A DNA stretch of 40,606 bases from an uncultured Clostridia bacterium. GTDB lineage: Bacteria; Bacillota; Clostridia; TANB77; CAG-508. Where the stretch lies: NCBI GenBank assembly GCA_934120135.1, contig CAKOTK010000009.1:1-40606 (forward strand), read 5' to 3'. Below, piece by piece: positions 16,728 to 24,394 of the stretch (its first letter is position 1; each line of letters starts with the position of its first letter). Below the pieces are notes generated by a model. It was not told the origin of the DNA. It did no database searches and saw nothing but the letters and a program-made list of their open reading frames with translations. The position numbers and the translations under genes are program-made.

Positions 16728-17393
16728 TTATTTTAATAAATCTGGTCTTTTTTGTTTTGTTATTTCGAGAGATTTTTGTTCTCTCCATTTTCTTATATTT
16801 TCATGATGTCCAGATAATAACACCTCTGGAACCTTTTGTCCGTGGAATTCTTCTGGTCTTGTGTATTGTGGATATTCTAAAAGATTGTTTGTAAAAGACT
16901 CTTCTTGTGTAGATTCTTGTTTTAATACCCCTTGTATATATCTACTAACACTGTCTACTAACACCATTGCTGGTATTTCTCCACCTGTTAGCACATAATC
17001 TCCAATTGATATTTCTTCATCTACAATTTCGTCTATAACTCTTTGATCTATTCCTTCATAATGCCCACATAATAAAATTAAATGTTCTTGTTTAGAAAGT
17101 TCTAAGACTTTTTCTTGGTTTAACACATTTCCTTTAGGTGATAAATATATGACTTTTGCATTTTCTTTATTTGGTATTGAAGAATATGCATCATATACTA
17201 CGTCTGGCATCATTACCATTCCTGCTCCACCACCATATGGTGTATCATCTACTTTTTTGTGTTTATCTTTAGAAAAATCTCTAATGTTGATTAAATTTAT
17301 TTGTATTAACTGCTTTTCAATTGCTTTTCCAATAACGCTTTGCTTAACTGCTTCAAACATTTCTGGAAAAAGAGTTAATATATCAAATCTCAT
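16728..17393 (-). CDS. trmD: tRNA (guanine-N1)-methyltransferase TrmD
   Basis: TrmD makes m1G37 in tRNAs reading CNN-type codons, which prevents +1 frameshifting. This SPOUT enzyme shows DILTLFPEMF at the start, DDTPYGGGAGMVM (about 50-62), LCGHYEGID and the knot segment GDYVLTGGEIPAMVLVDSV. It has 221 residues, a little shorter than the usual 240-255, because the C-terminal helical tail is short. It lies between rimM and rplS, the normal order. Confidence 0.95.
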   Translation of the reverse strand: MRFDILTLFPEMFEAVKQSVIGKAIEKQLIQINLINIRDFSKDKHKKVDDTPYGGGAGMVMMPDVVYDAYSSIPNKENAKVIYLSPKGNVLNQEKVLELSKQEHLILLCGHYEGIDQRVIDEIVDEEISIGDYVLTGGEIPAMVLVDSVSRYIQGVLKQESTQEESFTNNLLEYPQYTRPEEFHGQKVPEVLLSGHHENIRKWREQKSLEITKQKRPDLLK

Positions 17394-17406
17394 TATTTTT
17401 CCTTTC

Positions 17407-17916
17407 TTAAACTAATCCTTTTATTAAATGAACTATTATTTTTTCTTGTTCTAAATCAATTTGTTTAATAACTTCACCAATCCCAGGTAATAATATTTGT
17501 TTTCCATCTTCTGATTTTATAACATAAATATCATTTGCTCCTGAATTGTATATGTCTTCTACTTTTCCAAGTAATATATCTTCGTCAGTATAAACTGATA
17601 GTCCAAGTAAATCTGCTATAAAATAGGTATCTTCTGGAAGCTTTCTTGCATTTTCTCTTGCTATTTTTATATAGCAACCTCTATACTTTTCTGCTTCTTC
17701 AACAGTATCAATTCCTTTTAGTTTAAGTAAAATCTGATTTTTACTATATTTTACTTCGTCAATTTGAATGTCTAGTAATTTACCATTTTTTTCTACTAGA
17801 ATAGATTCTAGTTCTTCAAATTGAGAAATATCGTCTGTAAAAGGATTTACTTTTACCATACCTTTAATTCCAAAGTGATTTACAATTTGACCTAATTCAA
17901 AATATTCTTGTTTCAT
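17407..17916 (-). CDS. rimM: Ribosome maturation factor RimM
   Basis: RimM assists 16S 3' domain folding and binds S19. The N-terminal domain begins GQIVNHFGIKGMVKVNPFTDD; the PRC-barrel domain follows, with YFIADLLGLSVYTDE and the closing LLPGIGEVIKQIDLEQEKI. The 169-residue length is normal. It is 9 bases behind khpA and 13 before trmD, in one operon. Confidence 0.95.
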   Translation of the reverse strand: MKQEYFELGQIVNHFGIKGMVKVNPFTDDISQFEELESILVEKNGKLLDIQIDEVKYSKNQILLKLKGIDTVEEAEKYRGCYIKIARENARKLPEDTYFIADLLGLSVYTDEDILLGKVEDIYNSGANDIYVIKSEDGKQILLPGIGEVIKQIDLEQEKIIVHLIKGLV

Positions 17917-17925
17917 AATTTTCCT

Positions 17926-18156
17926 CTAATCCACAAATTCAATAATTACCTTTTTGTGTTCTTTGGCAGCTAAAGATTTCATAACAGTACGAATTGCTTT
18001 TGCAATTTTTCCTTGTTTTCCAATTACTTTTCCCATATCTGAGTCTGCTACTTTTACTTCAAATACTGTAGCTCTTTCCTCTTCTCTTGAGTTTATAGTA
18101 ACTTGTTCTTTATTGTCTACCAAGTTTAGAATAATGGTTTCTAAAATTTCTTTCAT
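17926..18156 (-). CDS. khpA: KH-domain RNA-binding protein KhpA
   Basis: A 76-residue single KH-domain protein (formerly YlqC) that binds RNA with KhpB and affects cell division and elongation in Firmicutes. The GxxG loop is in VIGKQGKIAKAIRTVMKSLA (about 41-60). The gene is always between rpsP and rimM in this group, as here. Confidence 0.93.
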   Translation of the reverse strand: MKEILETIILNLVDNKEQVTINSREEERATVFEVKVADSDMGKVIGKQGKIAKAIRTVMKSLAAKEHKKVIIEFVD

Positions 18157-18181
18157 TTAAGTTTTACCTTCCTTGTGAAAA

Positions 18182-18421
18182 TTATTTTTTAGCTACTCTT
18201 TCTACTAATTCTTTTACTGAATCTGTTGGTTTTGCACCATTTTTGATCCATGTAGCTAATTTTTCGTTATCTATTACTATTGTAGAAGGTTCTGTCATTG
18301 GATCATATGAACCAATTTTTTCGATGATTTTTCCATCTCTTGGGCTTTTAGAGTCTGCTACAACTATGTGATAGAATGGAGCTTTTTTAGCACCTTGTCT
18401 TTGTAATCTGATTTTTACCAT
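18182..18421 (-). CDS. rpsP: 30S ribosomal protein S16
   Basis: S16 (79 residues) helps assemble the 5' domain of 16S rRNA. It begins MVKIRLQRQGAKKAPFYHIV and contains SPRDGKIIEKIGSYDP, both family hallmarks. The start is the ATG at 18421, preceded by AGGAGGTG. An open frame continues about 60 codons upstream through the structured element at 18481-18639, but that extension is not real protein. The gene is separated from ffh by that element. Confidence 0.97.
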   Translation of the reverse strand: MVKIRLQRQGAKKAPFYHIVVADSKSPRDGKIIEKIGSYDPMTEPSTIVIDNEKLATWIKNGAKPTDSVKELVERVAKK

Positions 18422-18480
18422 TTGTTTTTCACCTCCTGAAAATTTGTTATTTATATTTTTTAAAATTAAAATCTTTCTCC

Positions 18481-18639
18481 ATAATAATGTTAAAATCGCT
18501 GGTCCTTGGTGTCGAGCTTCCTTCCCTTGGATGTCACAAAAACAAATAAATTTGTTTTTGGACACTATCGGTTGGAACTCTCCAACCGTTACGCTTCGCT
18601 CCACCTTACGCGGACTGCGCTTTCTTTTAACATTATTAT
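18481..18639 (-). other. 159-bp structured element between ffh and rpsP, inverted 15-bp ends
   Basis: The ends are perfect 15-bp inverted repeats (18481-18495 and 18625-18639). Moving inward, further blocks pair in order: 18497-18499 with 18617-18619, 18502-18505 with 18612-18615, 18508-18511 with 18602-18605 and 18514-18517 with 18598-18601. Two inner hairpins follow: 18569-18576 with 18581-18588 (8 bp, 4-base loop) and 18538-18546 with 18551-18559 (9 bp, 4-base loop), the latter extended by 18531-18535 with 18561-18565. That last stem has a G-U pair on the minus strand but an A-C mismatch on the plus strand, favouring minus-strand RNA. It is clearly more G+C-rich than its surroundings. It could be a conserved RNA, an operon control element or a MITE. 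Confidence 0.6.
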
Positions 18640-18660
18640 TCTAAATTTTTTATTGAATAT

Positions 18661-20004
18661 TTAAAATTTAAAATTTTTCAAGTCCATACCCTTCATCATC
18701 TTTTTCATTCCACCTTTGTTATTTTGCATTTGTTTCATCATTTTTTGTGTCATTTCAAAAGATTTCATAAATTTATTTATTTCTTGTACTGAAGTTCCAC
18801 TACCTTTTGCAATTCTTACTCTTCTGCTTCCATTTAGTAGTTTTGGATTTTTTCTTTCAGCTTTTGTCATAGAACAAATCATTGCTTCTATTCTAACAAA
18901 TTCTTTGTCGTCTATTTTTACATCTTTTAGCTGATTCATTCCTGGAACTAGTTTTAGTAAAGATGAAAATGAACCCATTTTTTTAATTTGTCTTAGCTGT
19001 GTTAAATAATCGTCTAAGTCAAATTCTTTTTTCTTAAGCTGTTTTTCTATTTTTTCAGCTTCTTCCAAGTCAAAACTTTCTTCTGCTTTTTCTATAATTG
19101 AAAGCACATCACCCATTCCTAAAATTCTTTGTGCCATTCTGTCTGGATGAAATACTTCTATATCACTTAATTTTTCTCCTGTTGCTGCAAATTTAATTGG
19201 TCTTCCAGTAACTTTTTTTACTGATAGTGCAGCACCACCACGAGTGTCACCATCTAATTTTGTAAGAACGACTCCATCAATACCTAGATTTTCATTAAAT
19301 GATTTTGCTACATTTACAGCATCTTGACCTGTCATACTGTCTACTACTAATAGAATTTCATGTGGTTTTACATTTGTTTTTACGTTTTTAAGCTCTTGCA
19401 TTAGTTCTTCGTCAATATGTAATCTACCTGCTGTATCTAATATTACAACATCATTTAATTTGCTCATTGCTGTTGACATAGCTTGTTTAGCAATATGTAC
19501 AACATCTTTTGACTGTTCATTTGCAAACACTGGTATGTTAAGTTGGGCTCCAACTACTTGTAATTGCTTAATAGCTGCTGGTCTATAAACATCACATGCA
19601 ACTAATAATGGCTTTTTGCCTTGTTTACGAAGTAAGTTTGCTAGTTTTCCTGCTGTAGTTGTTTTACCAGAACCTTGAAGACCTACTAACATAATAACTG
19701 TTGGTGGATTTGGAGTGAAATTTATTTTACTTTCTGTTCCTCCTAGAAGTTCTACTAATTCATCTTTTACTATTTTAATAACTTGTTGACCTGGCGTCAA
19801 TGATTTTAACACATCTTGACCTAAAGCCTTCTCCTGAACAGATGCAATAAATTCCTTAACTATCATATAGTTAACATCTGCCTCTAGTAATGCAAGTTTT
19901 ACTTCTCTAAGCATTTCTTTTAAATCTGATTCTGTAATTCTTGCCTTACCTCTAAGTCTTTTAGTAATATCTTGAAGTTTTGAACTTAATCCCTCAAAAG
20001 CCAT
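18661..20004 (-). CDS. ffh: Signal recognition particle protein Ffh
   Basis: Ffh (SRP54) binds signal sequences and 4.5S RNA and delivers nascent membrane proteins to FtsY. The N and GTPase domains show GLQGSGKTTTAGKLA (G1, about 107-121), DTAGR (G3), TKLDGDTRGGAAL (G4) and the closing GATGEKLSDIEVFHPDRMA-like segment. The M domain is methionine-rich at the C terminus (KMMKQMQNN, GMKKMMKGMD). It has 447 residues, as usual. It lies directly downstream of ylxM. Confidence 0.97.
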   Translation of the reverse strand: MAFEGLSSKLQDITKRLRGKARITESDLKEMLREVKLALLEADVNYMIVKEFIASVQEKALGQDVLKSLTPGQQVIKIVKDELVELLGGTESKINFTPNPPTVIMLVGLQGSGKTTTAGKLANLLRKQGKKPLLVACDVYRPAAIKQLQVVGAQLNIPVFANEQSKDVVHIAKQAMSTAMSKLNDVVILDTAGRLHIDEELMQELKNVKTNVKPHEILLVVDSMTGQDAVNVAKSFNENLGIDGVVLTKLDGDTRGGAALSVKKVTGRPIKFAATGEKLSDIEVFHPDRMAQRILGMGDVLSIIEKAEESFDLEEAEKIEKQLKKKEFDLDDYLTQLRQIKKMGSFSSLLKLVPGMNQLKDVKIDDKEFVRIEAMICSMTKAERKNPKLLNGSRRVRIAKGSGTSVQEINKFMKSFEMTQKMMKQMQNNKGGMKKMMKGMDLKNFKF

Positions 20005-20060
20005 CTGTTAGCCCCCTTCTTCTTTATTGTATATTCTCTAAATTCAAAATAGAATTATTA

Positions 20061-20145
20061 TTTAACGCGGAAGAATTTATTTAAAAAGTAAGGGCGCATA
20101 CGTTGGTATGTAACCGCTTTTTAAATGAATTCTGACAAAGTTAAA
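20061..20145. other. 85-bp nested inverted-repeat element between ylxM and ffh
   Basis: An outer 6-bp repeat (20061-20066 with 20140-20145) encloses a 17-bp stem with one mismatch (20072-20088 with 20117-20133), which encloses a 5-bp hairpin (20097-20101 with 20106-20110, loop GTTG). The single imperfect pair is a G-U on the plus strand and A-C on the minus strand, so strand is uncertain. There is no U-run, so it is not an ordinary terminator. It may be a small palindromic mobile repeat or a processing site. Confidence 0.5.
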
Positions 20146-20165
20146 TGATGATTATCTTTTGAATT

Positions 20166-20513
20166 TTATGCTAAGCAACTCAACTCTTCTCGTACATGAT
20201 TCAAAATTTTCTCAATTTTTTTATCAGAAGATGTAGTTTCAATTTTGCTTAATTCTTCTAATATTTCTTGAAGCTTGCGTTCTTGATTTAATGTCTTTTT
20301 CATAAATGTTAGCTTTTCTTCTAATTCGAAAAGTTTATTTTCCCCCTTTTTTATTATGTCTCTTACTGCCTGTCTTGTTATATTATTATTTTCGGCAATT
20401 TCTGAAAGTGATAAGTCATTATTATAGTAATCATTTATTACTTGATATTGTTTTTCAGTTAGCATCTTCCCATATATTTGGCATAGCATACTTACTTTAA
20501 CATTCTTTTCCAA
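20166..20513 (-). CDS. ylxM: YlxM-family DNA-binding protein
   Basis: A 115-residue helix-turn-helix protein resembling sigma-70 region 4, found in front of ffh in nearly all Firmicutes and thought to tune SRP activity. The HTH is in LTEKQYQVINDYYNNDLSLSEIAENNNITRQAVRDIIKKG. The C-terminal half is a charged helix. The start is a TTG at 20513, supported by AAGGAG eight bases upstream; the nearby ATG is in another frame that stops at once. Confidence 0.9.
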   Translation of the reverse strand: MEKNVKVSMLCQIYGKMLTEKQYQVINDYYNNDLSLSEIAENNNITRQAVRDIIKKGENKLFELEEKLTFMKKTLNQERKLQEILEELSKIETTSSDKKIEKILNHVREELSCLA

Positions 20514-20604
20514 ATGACATCACTCCTTCATCTCGAGTAGTAATTACTTTTCTGGATTAGAAAAGTTGTCTGACCGTCGGGCTCATAACCCAAAGGTCAA
20601 AAAA

Positions 20605-20633
20605 ATATTAGCATTATTTTGTAATGCTAATAT
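20605..20633 (-). terminator. Terminator hairpin upstream of ylxM
   Basis: A perfect 12-bp hairpin (20605-20616 with 20622-20633, 5-base loop) followed on the minus strand by seven T. It fits as the sleB terminator and overlaps the expected start site of the ylxM promoter. Confidence 0.75.
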
Positions 20634-20662
20634 ACTTTACACTATTTTTGTTAATTTGTCAA
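20634..20662 (-). promoter_or_regulatory. ylxM-ffh operon promoter
   Basis: TTGACA (20657-20662), 17 bases and TAAAGT (20634-20639) on the minus strand. The start site would fall within the adjoining hairpin at 20605-20633, so transcripts begun here would lack part of one arm and avoid termination. Confidence 0.55.
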
Positions 20663-20717
20663 GTATTTTTATAATATTCACGCTATTTTTACTTAATTTT
20701 TACACTTTTTCAAGCCT

Positions 20718-21398
20718 TTATTTACAGAATCTATGGTTTCCTATTGTTACAGTCATCGGTCTTGACCATATCCATTTGTTTGTTGCAGTATTTGGATTAA
20801 AATAATATATTGCTCCATAGCTTGGATCCCAACCATTTAGTGCATCTTGTGCTGCTTTTCTTGAAGTTGAATCTGGTGACATATTTATTTGTCCATCTGA
20901 TACTGCGTCAAATGCACCTTTTTGATAAATAACTCCTGCTACTGTATTAGGAAATGAACTGCTCTTAACACGATTTAATACAACTGCTGCAACTGCAACT
21001 TTCCCTGTGTATGGTTCTCCCCTTGCTTCTCCATGCACTAGTCTTGCCAATAAATCTAAATTAGTTGAATAACTTGAATTTGAATTATTAGATGAATTTA
21101 TTCCCATTGCTGCTAATGTATTTTTTCCTGCAATTCCATCTACTGTTAAACCATTTTTAGATTGAAAATATCTTACTGCCTTTTGTGTTTGTGTTCCATA
21201 TATTCCGTCTATGCTTCCATTATAGTAACCCCATCTTTTTAATTTTGTTTGTATTTGCGCTACTTCGTCTCCTCTAGAGCCATATTTAGATAATGCTTCT
21301 ACCTCGTTATTTCTAAAAAACATATTGTACGAAATAAATATTGCAAATACTAATATAATTGTTATCATTGAAATTATTGTTTTTTTATTTTTTAACAT
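20718..21398 (-). CDS. SleB-type spore cortex-lytic / cell wall hydrolase
   Basis: A 226-residue exported peptidoglycan hydrolase. A transmembrane or signal anchor covers about 7-25, then a peptidoglycan-binding domain (SRGDEVAQIQTKLKRWGYY to IAGKNTLAAMG, about 41-100) and a C-terminal SleB/CwlJ catalytic domain starting LLARLVHGEARGEPYTG and ending in NHRFCK. SleB opens the cortex during germination, so this supports a spore former. The start is the ATG at 21398 behind AGGTG; an in-frame ORF runs 16 codons further but has no ribosome site. That AGGTG lies in the 3' arm of the hairpin at 21405-21455. Confidence 0.88.
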   Translation of the reverse strand: MLKNKKTIISMITIILVFAIFISYNMFFRNNEVEALSKYGSRGDEVAQIQTKLKRWGYYNGSIDGIYGTQTQKAVRYFQSKNGLTVDGIAGKNTLAAMGINSSNNSNSSYSTNLDLLARLVHGEARGEPYTGKVAVAAVVLNRVKSSSFPNTVAGVIYQKGAFDAVSDGQINMSPDSTSRKAAQDALNGWDPSYGAIYYFNPNTATNKWIWSRPMTVTIGNHRFCK

Positions 21399-21404
21399 AA
21401 AAAT

Positions 21405-21455
21405 ACACCTACTTTGGTAAAATTTAATTATTGTTATTTTAACCAAATCAGGTGT
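21405..21455 (-). terminator. fhs terminator that buries the sleB ribosome site
   Basis: Complementary blocks 21405-21410 with 21450-21455, then TTTGG-type and AAAAT-type blocks, form a long imperfect hairpin followed on the minus strand by ATTTTTATG. The AGGTG of sleB is in the descending arm, so read-through RNA would present it paired. Confidence 0.6.
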
Positions 21456-21470
21456 TTATATACATTAAAA

Positions 21471-23132
21471 TTAGAATATTCCTACAATGTTTCCGTTTTC
21501 GTCTAAGTCTATATTTTCTGCAGAAGGAATTTTAGGTAATCCCGGCATTGTCATTATTTTACCTGTTAATACTACTATGAATTCCGCTCCTGCTCTTAAC
21601 ACTACATCTTGTACATGTATATTAAAAGGTTCTTTACATTCTAGGTTTTTAGGGTCATCTGAAAATGAGTATTGTGTTTTTGCTATACATACTGGCAAAT
21701 TGCTATATCCCAAGTCTTCAATTTCTTTAATATGCAATTTTGCTTCATCTGTAAATTCTACATCTTCTGCTCCATATATTTTTTGTGCTACTGCTTTTAT
21801 TTTGTCTTCTATTGTTTCGTTTAATTCATACGCAAATTCAAAATTCGAAGTTTCTTGCACTAAATCAACAATTTTTTGTGCTAAATCTTTAGCGCCATCT
21901 CCACCTTTTTCCCAGCTTTCAACTAAGCTTAAGTTAATACCTTTTTCTTGTAACTTTTCTTGTAAAAATTTAATTTCAGCCTCAGTATCATGTGTATATT
22001 TGTTTATTGCTACTATAACATTTAGTCCATAACGATTCTTTAAATTGTCTACATGTCTTTCTAAGTTTTCAAATCCCTTTGCCAAATATTCAATACTTTC
22101 ATTTTTTATATCTTCTTTTGGCATTCCACCATGATATTTTAATGCTTTAATAGTTGCCACACAAACTACTGCATCAGGTTTCAAATTTGCCTTTCTACAT
22201 TTTATATCTAAAAATTTTTCTGCTCCTAAGTCTGCTCCAAATCCCGCTTCTGTAACAACATAATCTCCTAATTTTAAAGCAAGTTTAGTTGCAATTATAC
22301 TGTTACATCCATGTGCAATATTAGCAAATGGTCCACCATGAACTATTGCAGGTGTTTGCTCTAAACTTTGTACTAAGTTTGGATTTATAGCATCTTTTAA
22401 TAATACTGTCATAGCCCCATCTGCTTTTAAATCTCTAGCTGTTATTGGTTTATTTTCTTTAGTATATCCAACTATAATGTTTCCAATTCTTCTTTTCAAA
22501 TCATTTATATCTGTTGCTAAACAGAAAATAGCCATTATTTCAGATGCAACTGAAATATCAAAACCATCCATTCTTGGCACTATATTTTTTTCTTGTGATA
22601 GTCCTGTATTCACTACTCTTAGTTGTCTATCATTTAGGTCAACACATCTTTTCCATACCACTCTATCAAATCCTAATTCATTACCAAAATATATATGATT
22701 ATCTATCATTGCTGACAATAAATTATTGGCTGATGTAATTGCATGTATATCACCAGTAAAATGTAGGTTTATATCTTCCATTGGTGCTATTTGACTATGC
22801 CCTCCGCCTGTTGCTCCACCTTTTATTCCAAATACCGGTCCAAGTGATGGTTCTCTTAGTGCAAGTATTGCATTTTTTCCTATTTTTCTTAGTCCATCTG
22901 CTAATCCAATTGCCATTGTTGTTTTGCCTTCTCCTAGAGGAGTAGGGTTTATAGCTGTTACTAAAATTAATTTACCATCTTTTTTATCTTTTAGGCTCTT
23001 ATATACTTCAGGAGAAATTTTTGCTTTATATTTTCCGTATTGCTCTAATTGCTCTTCTTGAATATTTAGTTTTTCTGCTATTTTGGTTATTTTCTCTAAT
23101 TGTGTATTTCTTGCAATTTTAATATCTTCCAT
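21471..23132 (-). CDS. fhs: Formate-tetrahydrofolate ligase
   Basis: Fhs makes 10-formyl-THF from formate, THF and ATP, feeding purine synthesis and, in acetogens, the methyl branch of the Wood-Ljungdahl pathway. It shows the P-loop NPTPLGEGKTTMAIGLADGL, then REPSLGPVFGIKGGATGGGHSQ and VHGGPFANIAHGCNS, all strongly conserved. It has 553 residues. AAGGAG precedes the ATG. No other acetyl-CoA pathway gene is nearby, so a general one-carbon role is the safe reading. Confidence 0.97.
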   Translation of the reverse strand: MEDIKIARNTQLEKITKIAEKLNIQEEQLEQYGKYKAKISPEVYKSLKDKKDGKLILVTAINPTPLGEGKTTMAIGLADGLRKIGKNAILALREPSLGPVFGIKGGATGGGHSQIAPMEDINLHFTGDIHAITSANNLLSAMIDNHIYFGNELGFDRVVWKRCVDLNDRQLRVVNTGLSQEKNIVPRMDGFDISVASEIMAIFCLATDINDLKRRIGNIIVGYTKENKPITARDLKADGAMTVLLKDAINPNLVQSLEQTPAIVHGGPFANIAHGCNSIIATKLALKLGDYVVTEAGFGADLGAEKFLDIKCRKANLKPDAVVCVATIKALKYHGGMPKEDIKNESIEYLAKGFENLERHVDNLKNRYGLNVIVAINKYTHDTEAEIKFLQEKLQEKGINLSLVESWEKGGDGAKDLAQKIVDLVQETSNFEFAYELNETIEDKIKAVAQKIYGAEDVEFTDEAKLHIKEIEDLGYSNLPVCIAKTQYSFSDDPKNLECKEPFNIHVQDVVLRAGAEFIVVLTGKIMTMPGLPKIPSAENIDLDENGNIVGIF

Positions 23133-23156
23133 ATCTATTTCTCCTTATATACTCTT

Positions 23157-23211
23157 TTAGCAGTAATATAATAATACAGTTTTACTGTAAAAATCATTAT
23201 ATTACTGCTAA
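23157..23211 (-). terminator. Hairpin between the DUF212 gene and fhs
   Basis: A 16-bp perfect stem (23157-23172 with 23196-23211) encloses a second small hairpin. It lies between two genes of the same direction and has only a short A/T-mixed tail, so it may be a terminator or an RNA-processing stem. Confidence 0.5.
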
Positions 23212-23219
23212 TTTTAAAA

Positions 23220-23657
23220 CTAAACTAGTAGCCCTACTACAACACCAATAGCTGCTCCTACAATAACTTGAACTGGTGTGTGTCCTAGAACCTCAACTAA
23301 TCTTTCAGATACCTGTAAACCTGTTAACCCAGGTGTTTCAACTATTTTATTTAATAGCTTAGCTTGTTTTCCTGCTGCCCTTCTAACACCTGCTGCATCA
23401 TACATTACTATAAATGAAAAAATTAAAGCCACAGCAAATAATGGTGAATTAATTCCAACATTCTTTCCTATCATAGTTGTTAAAGATACTACCACCCCAG
23501 AGTGTGAACTTGGCATTCCACCTGCTTGCATTAATCTTTTAAAATTAAACTTTTTACTCTTTACTAAATCATAAATAAACTTAAATAATTGTATTCCAAA
23601 CCACACAATAAATGGAACAATTATATATTTATACTCTTCAAAAAAACTCCCCTGCAT
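23220..23657 (-). CDS. DUF212 / divergent PAP2-family membrane protein (YuiD-like)
   Basis: A 145-residue membrane protein with four hydrophobic stretches. It has the DUF212 hallmarks GGMPSSHSGVVVSLTT and VMYDAAGVRRAAGKQAKLLN, and a C-terminal LGHTPVQVIVGAAIGVVVGLL. The SxxSH and H segments resemble the phosphatase signature of PAP2 enzymes, but activity and substrate are not established for this family. It starts 3 bases after xseB. Confidence 0.85.
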   Translation of the reverse strand: MQGSFFEEYKYIIVPFIVWFGIQLFKFIYDLVKSKKFNFKRLMQAGGMPSSHSGVVVSLTTMIGKNVGINSPLFAVALIFSFIVMYDAAGVRRAAGKQAKLLNKIVETPGLTGLQVSERLVEVLGHTPVQVIVGAAIGVVVGLLV

Positions 23658-23660
23658 TTT

Positions 23661-23891
23661 CTATTCCTCTTCTTGTACAAAATTCTCTTCTTTTATTTCC
23701 TCGCCATCTTTTAATAATATAGTAATTCTCTTTTCAGCATTTTCTAATAAGTCATTACATTGTTTTGATATTTTCATTCCCTCTTCAAATTTAGAAACAG
23801 ATTCGTCTAAACTTAATTCGCCTTTTTCTAATTCTGTAGCTATCTCTTCTAATTTGTTCATTGCTTGTTCAAAATTTAAATCCTTTTCCAT
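23661..23891 (-). CDS. xseB: Exodeoxyribonuclease VII small subunit
   Basis: XseB (76 residues) forms helical hairpins that bind XseA to degrade single-stranded DNA. It shows NFEQAMNKLEEIATELEKGE and LSLDESVSKFEEGM, the family core. The start is the ATG at 23891 behind AAGGGGAA; a TTG six codons upstream has no site. xseA lies 500 bases upstream, with one small gene in between. Confidence 0.93.
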   Translation of the reverse strand: MEKDLNFEQAMNKLEEIATELEKGELSLDESVSKFEEGMKISKQCNDLLENAEKRITILLKDGEEIKEENFVQEEE

Positions 23892-23910
23892 TTTATTCCC
23901 CTTGTTCAAA

Positions 23911-24384
23911 TTATTTTTCTGTTACAATTTCTGTATTAACATCTACAATATATCCTTTTATTAAATGTGTTGTTACTGTATCATAAACAGTTACATAATA
24001 TTTTCCATCACCTTGAATACTTACATTAAATGATACATCGTCTAAATTTCCCCAATCTTTAGTCCATACATCTTTTACAAGATTTACTGCCTTATTTTCT
24101 TTTGGAGTCATTTGGTTCTTGTCCTCTACTGAATCATTAGATGCTGTAGTTGTTTCATTTTTCTTTTCTTCAGTTTTTACTTCTGTTTCCACATTATTAT
24201 CTAAAATCTCATTTAGCATATTGTTTAAACCTTGGTTAGGATCTGGCAATATGTTTCCCTTTGCTTCAACATTATCAGCAGAAATTGGCTCAGACTTAAA
24301 ATGTTGATATCCTAAACACACTAAAGCAAATATCACTATTGCAATAACTATTATTACTAAAAAATTTTTAGTTGTTTTTCCCAT
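23911..24384 (-). CDS. Single-pass membrane-anchored protein of unknown function
   Basis: A 157-residue protein not recognised. A transmembrane segment covers about 8-25. A low-complexity, Asn/Glu/Lys/Thr-rich linker follows (about 35-95). The C-terminal 60 residues look like a small beta-rich domain (VWTKDWGNLDDVSFNVSI, then YYVTVYDTV), loosely PepSY-like. It sits between xseA and xseB, an unusual position, and shares their operon. It probably faces outward. Confidence 0.6.
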   Translation of the reverse strand: MGKTTKNFLVIIVIAIVIFALVCLGYQHFKSEPISADNVEAKGNILPDPNQGLNNMLNEILDNNVETEVKTEEKKNETTTASNDSVEDKNQMTPKENKAVNLVKDVWTKDWGNLDDVSFNVSIQGDGKYYVTVYDTVTTHLIKGYIVDVNTEIVTEK

Positions 24385-24394
24385 ATATTTTCTC

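Noticed and set aside
18511..18526. 4.5S/SRP RNA next to ffh, suggested by GGAAGGAAGC on the minus strand
   Set aside because: The SRP RNA hairpin with its symmetric and asymmetric loops and GGAA tetraloop is not there; the short match sits in a junction of a different fold.
18422..18604. A 60-codon N-terminal extension of S16
   Set aside because: It translates the structured element; S16 starts at 18421 with a strong ribosome site and standard length.
20578..20601. A tRNA-Met gene
   Set aside because: Only an anticodon-like arm is present; no acceptor stem, D arm or T arm can be formed around it.
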